Positions 4,236 to 6,170 of a DNA stretch of 6,170 nt are shown piece after piece. A program made the position numbers and the translations under genes. The stretch is from Acidimicrobiaceae bacterium. Lineage in GTDB: Bacteria > Actinomycetota > Acidimicrobiia > Acidimicrobiales > RAAP-2. The stretch spans positions 1 to 6,170 of the forward strand of contig PLSY01000196.1 in the NCBI GenBank assembly GCA_003164275.1, read 5' to 3'. How positions within the stretch are numbered: position 1 is the first letter of the stretch; each line of letters begins with the position of its first letter. Under the pieces are notes generated by a model. It had not been told where the DNA came from. It did no database searches and worked only from the letters and a program-made list of their open reading frames with translations.

Positions 4236-5813
4236 TCAGCTACCCCCAGCGCCGGGAGCCAGCAGAGGAAAGAAGATGGCGAGGGCGCTCCGCAGCACTG
4301 TGAGAATCTGCTCTGGGGGAATCTCGGCCTTGGGATCGTGCGGCAACCCTTCCAGCTTGATGTTGTTCTGCTCTGCGTAGCCAACGAGCGCATCGAGCAA
4401 GCTCTTGCCTAGTAGCGACACAACCTGGCCAAGAGCCGCTGCGTCCTCGACAAATTCGGGCACGGGTCGTGCTTCGGGCACCGGCCAATCTGCCGGATCC
4501 CGTGGAATGTCGAGGGTAAAGGCGTGTGAGAACGACCGAGCGGCGGCGTCTCGCCCGGTGAAGGGATCACCCAGGTCCCACTGCTCTCGCAGGGTGGCGA
4601 TCAGTGACGTGTGCCGGTGCTCCTCGTTGAACACCTCGCCCTCGGCCACCCACGGCGAGATGATGATAGCCGGGACCCGGTAGCCGGAGCGGTCGAAGGT
4701 GAAGTCGCACTCACCTGCCGGAGCCGCCGGGTCAGGAGGAGGCACCGACGGCGGCGGAACGTGGTCGTAGGTACCGCCTGGTTCGTCCCAGCCAATGAGC
4801 AGCGTCGTGTTCCAGACGTTGGCCCCGGTCGAGGACTGCATCCCTCGGTAGGCGTCGTAGATGCGTGACAGGAACTCCTCGCCGCCGAGAATCGACGATG
4901 GCGAGTCAATACCGTGAACTTCGACGCCGTGGCCCAGCGCCCGCCTGACTCCCGGATGGTAGTCATTGTGCCCAACAATCAGACTCGGTTCGATGAAGGA
5001 GAAGTCTGGAAGTTCTCCACTGGCGGCGTCAGCCTCGAACTGGGCAAAGGGCACGACGTTGGTAGCCAAGCGGTCCTTCATCCTCTGGTAGTGGATGATG
5101 GCCGTGGCGGAGAACTGCATCGGCTCGGCGACGTAGATCTTCCAGGACTTCCCGTGTTGGTCCAACCGGTTGAAGATCGTCTCGGCGTCGTTGTTCGTCA
5201 ACCACTTCGTCGCCGGACTATTCACCGTCAGACCCGATGATGTTGCTGCCGTCCAGAAAGATCGGTTCATAAACGTCTGGGACGGCACTTCGCAGAACCA
5301 ATGATCGAACACACCGAATGCTCGGGCCAGTCCGTTCAGCACGGGAATCTGCTCGGGTGTGTACCCCGTCATGATCTGGCTGTACTCCTCGTAGGTGGGC
5401 TGGCGACCCATTTCAGCGGTGAATGTGCTGATGTAGTCGGTCACGTAGCCGTCCATGGTGGGCGTCTGTCCTGGCTTCGGAGCGTTCCAGGGAGCCTTGA
5501 TGTCGTCGCCCAGCTTGAACCGGTTCTCCTCGCTCAGGATGTTGAAAAGCTGTGTATTGGTGTGCGGATACTCCTCGCCGGAATCGGGGTTGGGAGTGTC
5601 CATGTCGGTGGCGACGGTGTAGGGGACCACCTTGCGGTCGGCCCCGTGCTCGGCCCACTCGGGAATGGGGTTCGAGAGGTCCTTGCCGATCACGCCGTCG
5701 AAGGTCTTGCCGTCCTCGGGTCCGTAGAGGTGGCCCAGGACGTTGTCCAGCGAGCGGTTCTCGAACATGACCACCACGATGTGGTCCATCGCATGGGTTC
5801 GGTCAGTGGTCAT
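4236..5813 (-). CDS. phosphoesterase of the phospholipase C / acid phosphatase family
   Basis: 525-residue hydrolase of the ENRSFD family (PF04185), which cleaves phosphate ester bonds; members include bacterial phospholipases C and the acid phosphatase AcpA. Motifs in order: HIVVVMFENRSLDNVLGHL (11-29) with likely metal ligands E18 and N19; MNRSFWTAATSSG (182-194), where family members carry the catalytic Ser/Thr; HNDYHPG (282-288); WDEPGGTYDHVPPP (342-355) with likely ligands D343 and E344, then D350 and H351; and RHTSLIATLREQW (400-412). A proline-rich loop (353-366) follows the metal motif, and a helical tail of about 70 residues extends beyond the core. Unlike most secreted relatives it has no signal peptide or twin-arginine motif; the fold begins almost at residue 1, which points to a cytoplasmic enzyme or a lost leader. 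The start ATG 5813 is fixed by GGAAGGG 7 nt upstream. The substrate (lipid or other phosphoester) is not decided by sequence. Confidence 0.93.
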   Translation of the reverse strand: MTTDRTHAMDHIVVVMFENRSLDNVLGHLYGPEDGKTFDGVIGKDLSNPIPEWAEHGADRKVVPYTVATDMDTPNPDSGEEYPHTNTQLFNILSEENRFKLGDDIKAPWNAPKPGQTPTMDGYVTDYISTFTAEMGRQPTYEEYSQIMTGYTPEQIPVLNGLARAFGVFDHWFCEVPSQTFMNRSFWTAATSSGLTVNSPATKWLTNNDAETIFNRLDQHGKSWKIYVAEPMQFSATAIIHYQRMKDRLATNVVPFAQFEADAASGELPDFSFIEPSLIVGHNDYHPGVRRALGHGVEVHGIDSPSSILGGEEFLSRIYDAYRGMQSSTGANVWNTTLLIGWDEPGGTYDHVPPPSVPPPDPAAPAGECDFTFDRSGYRVPAIIISPWVAEGEVFNEEHRHTSLIATLREQWDLGDPFTGRDAAARSFSHAFTLDIPRDPADWPVPEARPVPEFVEDAAALGQVVSLLGKSLLDALVGYAEQNNIKLEGLPHDPKAEIPPEQILTVLRSALAIFFPLLAPGAGGS

Positions 5814-5820
5814 GGGGCCG

Positions 5821-5827
5821 CCCTTCC
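5821..5827 (-). promoter_or_regulatory. ribosome-binding site of the phosphoesterase
   Basis: On the minus strand GGAAGGG lies 7 nt before ATG 5813. It supports a start directly at the conserved domain and argues against a longer protein with a leader peptide. Confidence 0.6.
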
Positions 5828-5865
5828 AGAAGGAATCCGATTGCCCACTATCCCATCGGGAGGAT

Positions 5866-5890
5866 CGCTCTGCTCCGATTATCCAGAGCG
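5866..5890 (-). promoter_or_regulatory. inverted repeat over the -10 region, possible operator
   Basis: CGCTCTG (5866-5872) and CAGAGCG (5884-5890) form a perfect 7-bp inverted repeat with an 11-nt spacer that contains the candidate -10 GATAAT. A dimeric regulator bound here would block the phosphoesterase promoter. No regulator gene is present nearby. Confidence 0.35.
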
Positions 5891-5895
5891 GACAC
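5871..5895 (+). repeat. right copy of the inverted repeat bracketing the phosphoesterase
   Basis: TGCTCCGATTATCCAGAGCG with the next few bases matches, in reverse complement, the segment at 4208-4232. It lies 58 bp upstream of the phosphoesterase start and coincides with the proposed promoter, so the copies may be promoter-like by origin rather than mobile-element ends. Confidence 0.5.
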
Positions 5896-5905
5896 CTACC
5901 TGCAA
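5878..5905 (-). promoter_or_regulatory. candidate promoter of the phosphoesterase
   Basis: On the minus strand TTGCAG (5905-5900) and GATAAT (5883-5878) are separated by 16 nt. The -10 matches five of six consensus bases, the -35 three of six. Transcription would start near 5871, giving a leader of about 58 nt that includes the ribosome-binding site. Confidence 0.45.
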
Positions 5906-6069
5906 TAGCGTCCCACGGCGTGCATTTCGGGCGGATGGCTCAGCGTCCTCGAAGTGCCGTTCCGGGCGCATGAAACCCTAGCGAGCAGCAAGGTTGCCGG
6001 ATGGGCTTCCCCGGCGCACATAACGTTCGCCAGAGACCGCAGGGACTGGGAGTGGCGAGGGAGGTCAGC
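5906..6069. other. intergenic stretch without a supported gene
   Basis: No ribosome-binding site, recognisable protein or clear hairpin was found between the phosphoesterase promoter and repeat R4. The minus-strand frame crossing it runs out of the repeat and lacks a start signal. Confidence 0.4.
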
Positions 6070-6170
6070 ACACCCCGAATCGGCGATCTCGCGTCTCCGA
6101 CCGAGCACCGAACGAGGCGACAGAACGGTGCCCGTCGCGCTCCGGACACCAGCGCAGAACGGCACGTCGG
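6070..6170 (+). repeat. dispersed intergenic repeat, copy R4 (cut by the window end)
   Basis: CGGCGATC (6081-6088), then GAACGA at 6110, GAACG at 6123 and GAACG at 6157 (spacings 13 and 34 nt), ending in GCGCAGAACGGCACGTCGG (6152-6170), identical to 801-819 of R1. Inside the core, GTGCC (6129-6133) with GGCAC (6161-6165) and GCGCT with AGCGC can form a hairpin. The sequence between the motifs differs from the other copies, yet the spacing is kept. The right part lies outside the window. Confidence 0.7.

Noticed and set aside
5301..5981. Plus-strand open frame of 226 codons
   Set aside because: Antisense shadow of the phosphoesterase, with Val/Gly/His-rich composition that mirrors its codons.
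650..6170. CRISPR array or tRNA attachment site
   Set aside because: Repeats are 1-2 kb apart with genes between them and have no regular spacers. No tRNA or tRNA 3'-end fragment was recognised near the recombinase.

Overview
The window is about 6.2 kb of GC-rich DNA with G/C-biased codon third positions. The proteins are of actinobacterial type: a tyrosine recombinase with an actinobacterial-style C-terminus, a TIGR00027-like methyltransferase and an ENRSFD-type phosphoesterase. Several starts have a TANNNT box 6-8 nt upstream, as in leaderless actinobacterial genes. I read it as an accessory region of an actinomycete chromosome or large plasmid. Genus cannot be told from this sequence.

Layout, left to right: (1) a small unrecognised gene at 80-373 (+), followed at once by a nested inverted repeat; (2) about 500 bp without a gene, ending in repeat copy R1; (3) a two-gene minus-strand operon (1609-880), a 64-residue unrecognised protein followed with overlap by a MNT/AbiEii-like nucleotidyltransferase, which looks like a toxin-antitoxin pair; (4) a partial repeat copy R5; (5) a complete tyrosine recombinase, 1878-2789 (+), with a hairpin over its ribosome-binding site and a strong hairpin after its stop; (6) repeat copy R2; (7) a SAM-dependent methyltransferase, 3083-3913 (+); (8) repeat copy R3; (9) a phospholipase C/acid-phosphatase-family phosphoesterase, 5813-4236 (-), bracketed by a 25-bp imperfect inverted repeat; (10) repeat copy R4, cut by the window end.

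The most interesting signal is the repeat family. Four copies (R1, R2, R3, R4) share a core of about 60 bp with three GAACG-type motifs at fixed spacing (13 nt, then 33-34 nt). All four point the same way although the genes between them do not. A fifth copy, R5, stops exactly at the boundary between the first and second motif, just before the recombinase leader. One copy lies between each functionally unrelated gene or operon, and a complete recombinase sits in the array. This looks like an integron-like cassette array, but no canonical attC sites and no IntI-type recombinase are seen. That the recombinase acts on the repeats is an inference.

The genes share no obvious pathway. Each seems to be an independent module with its own start signals and, in two cases, its own hairpin terminator, which fits a cargo array better than an operon.
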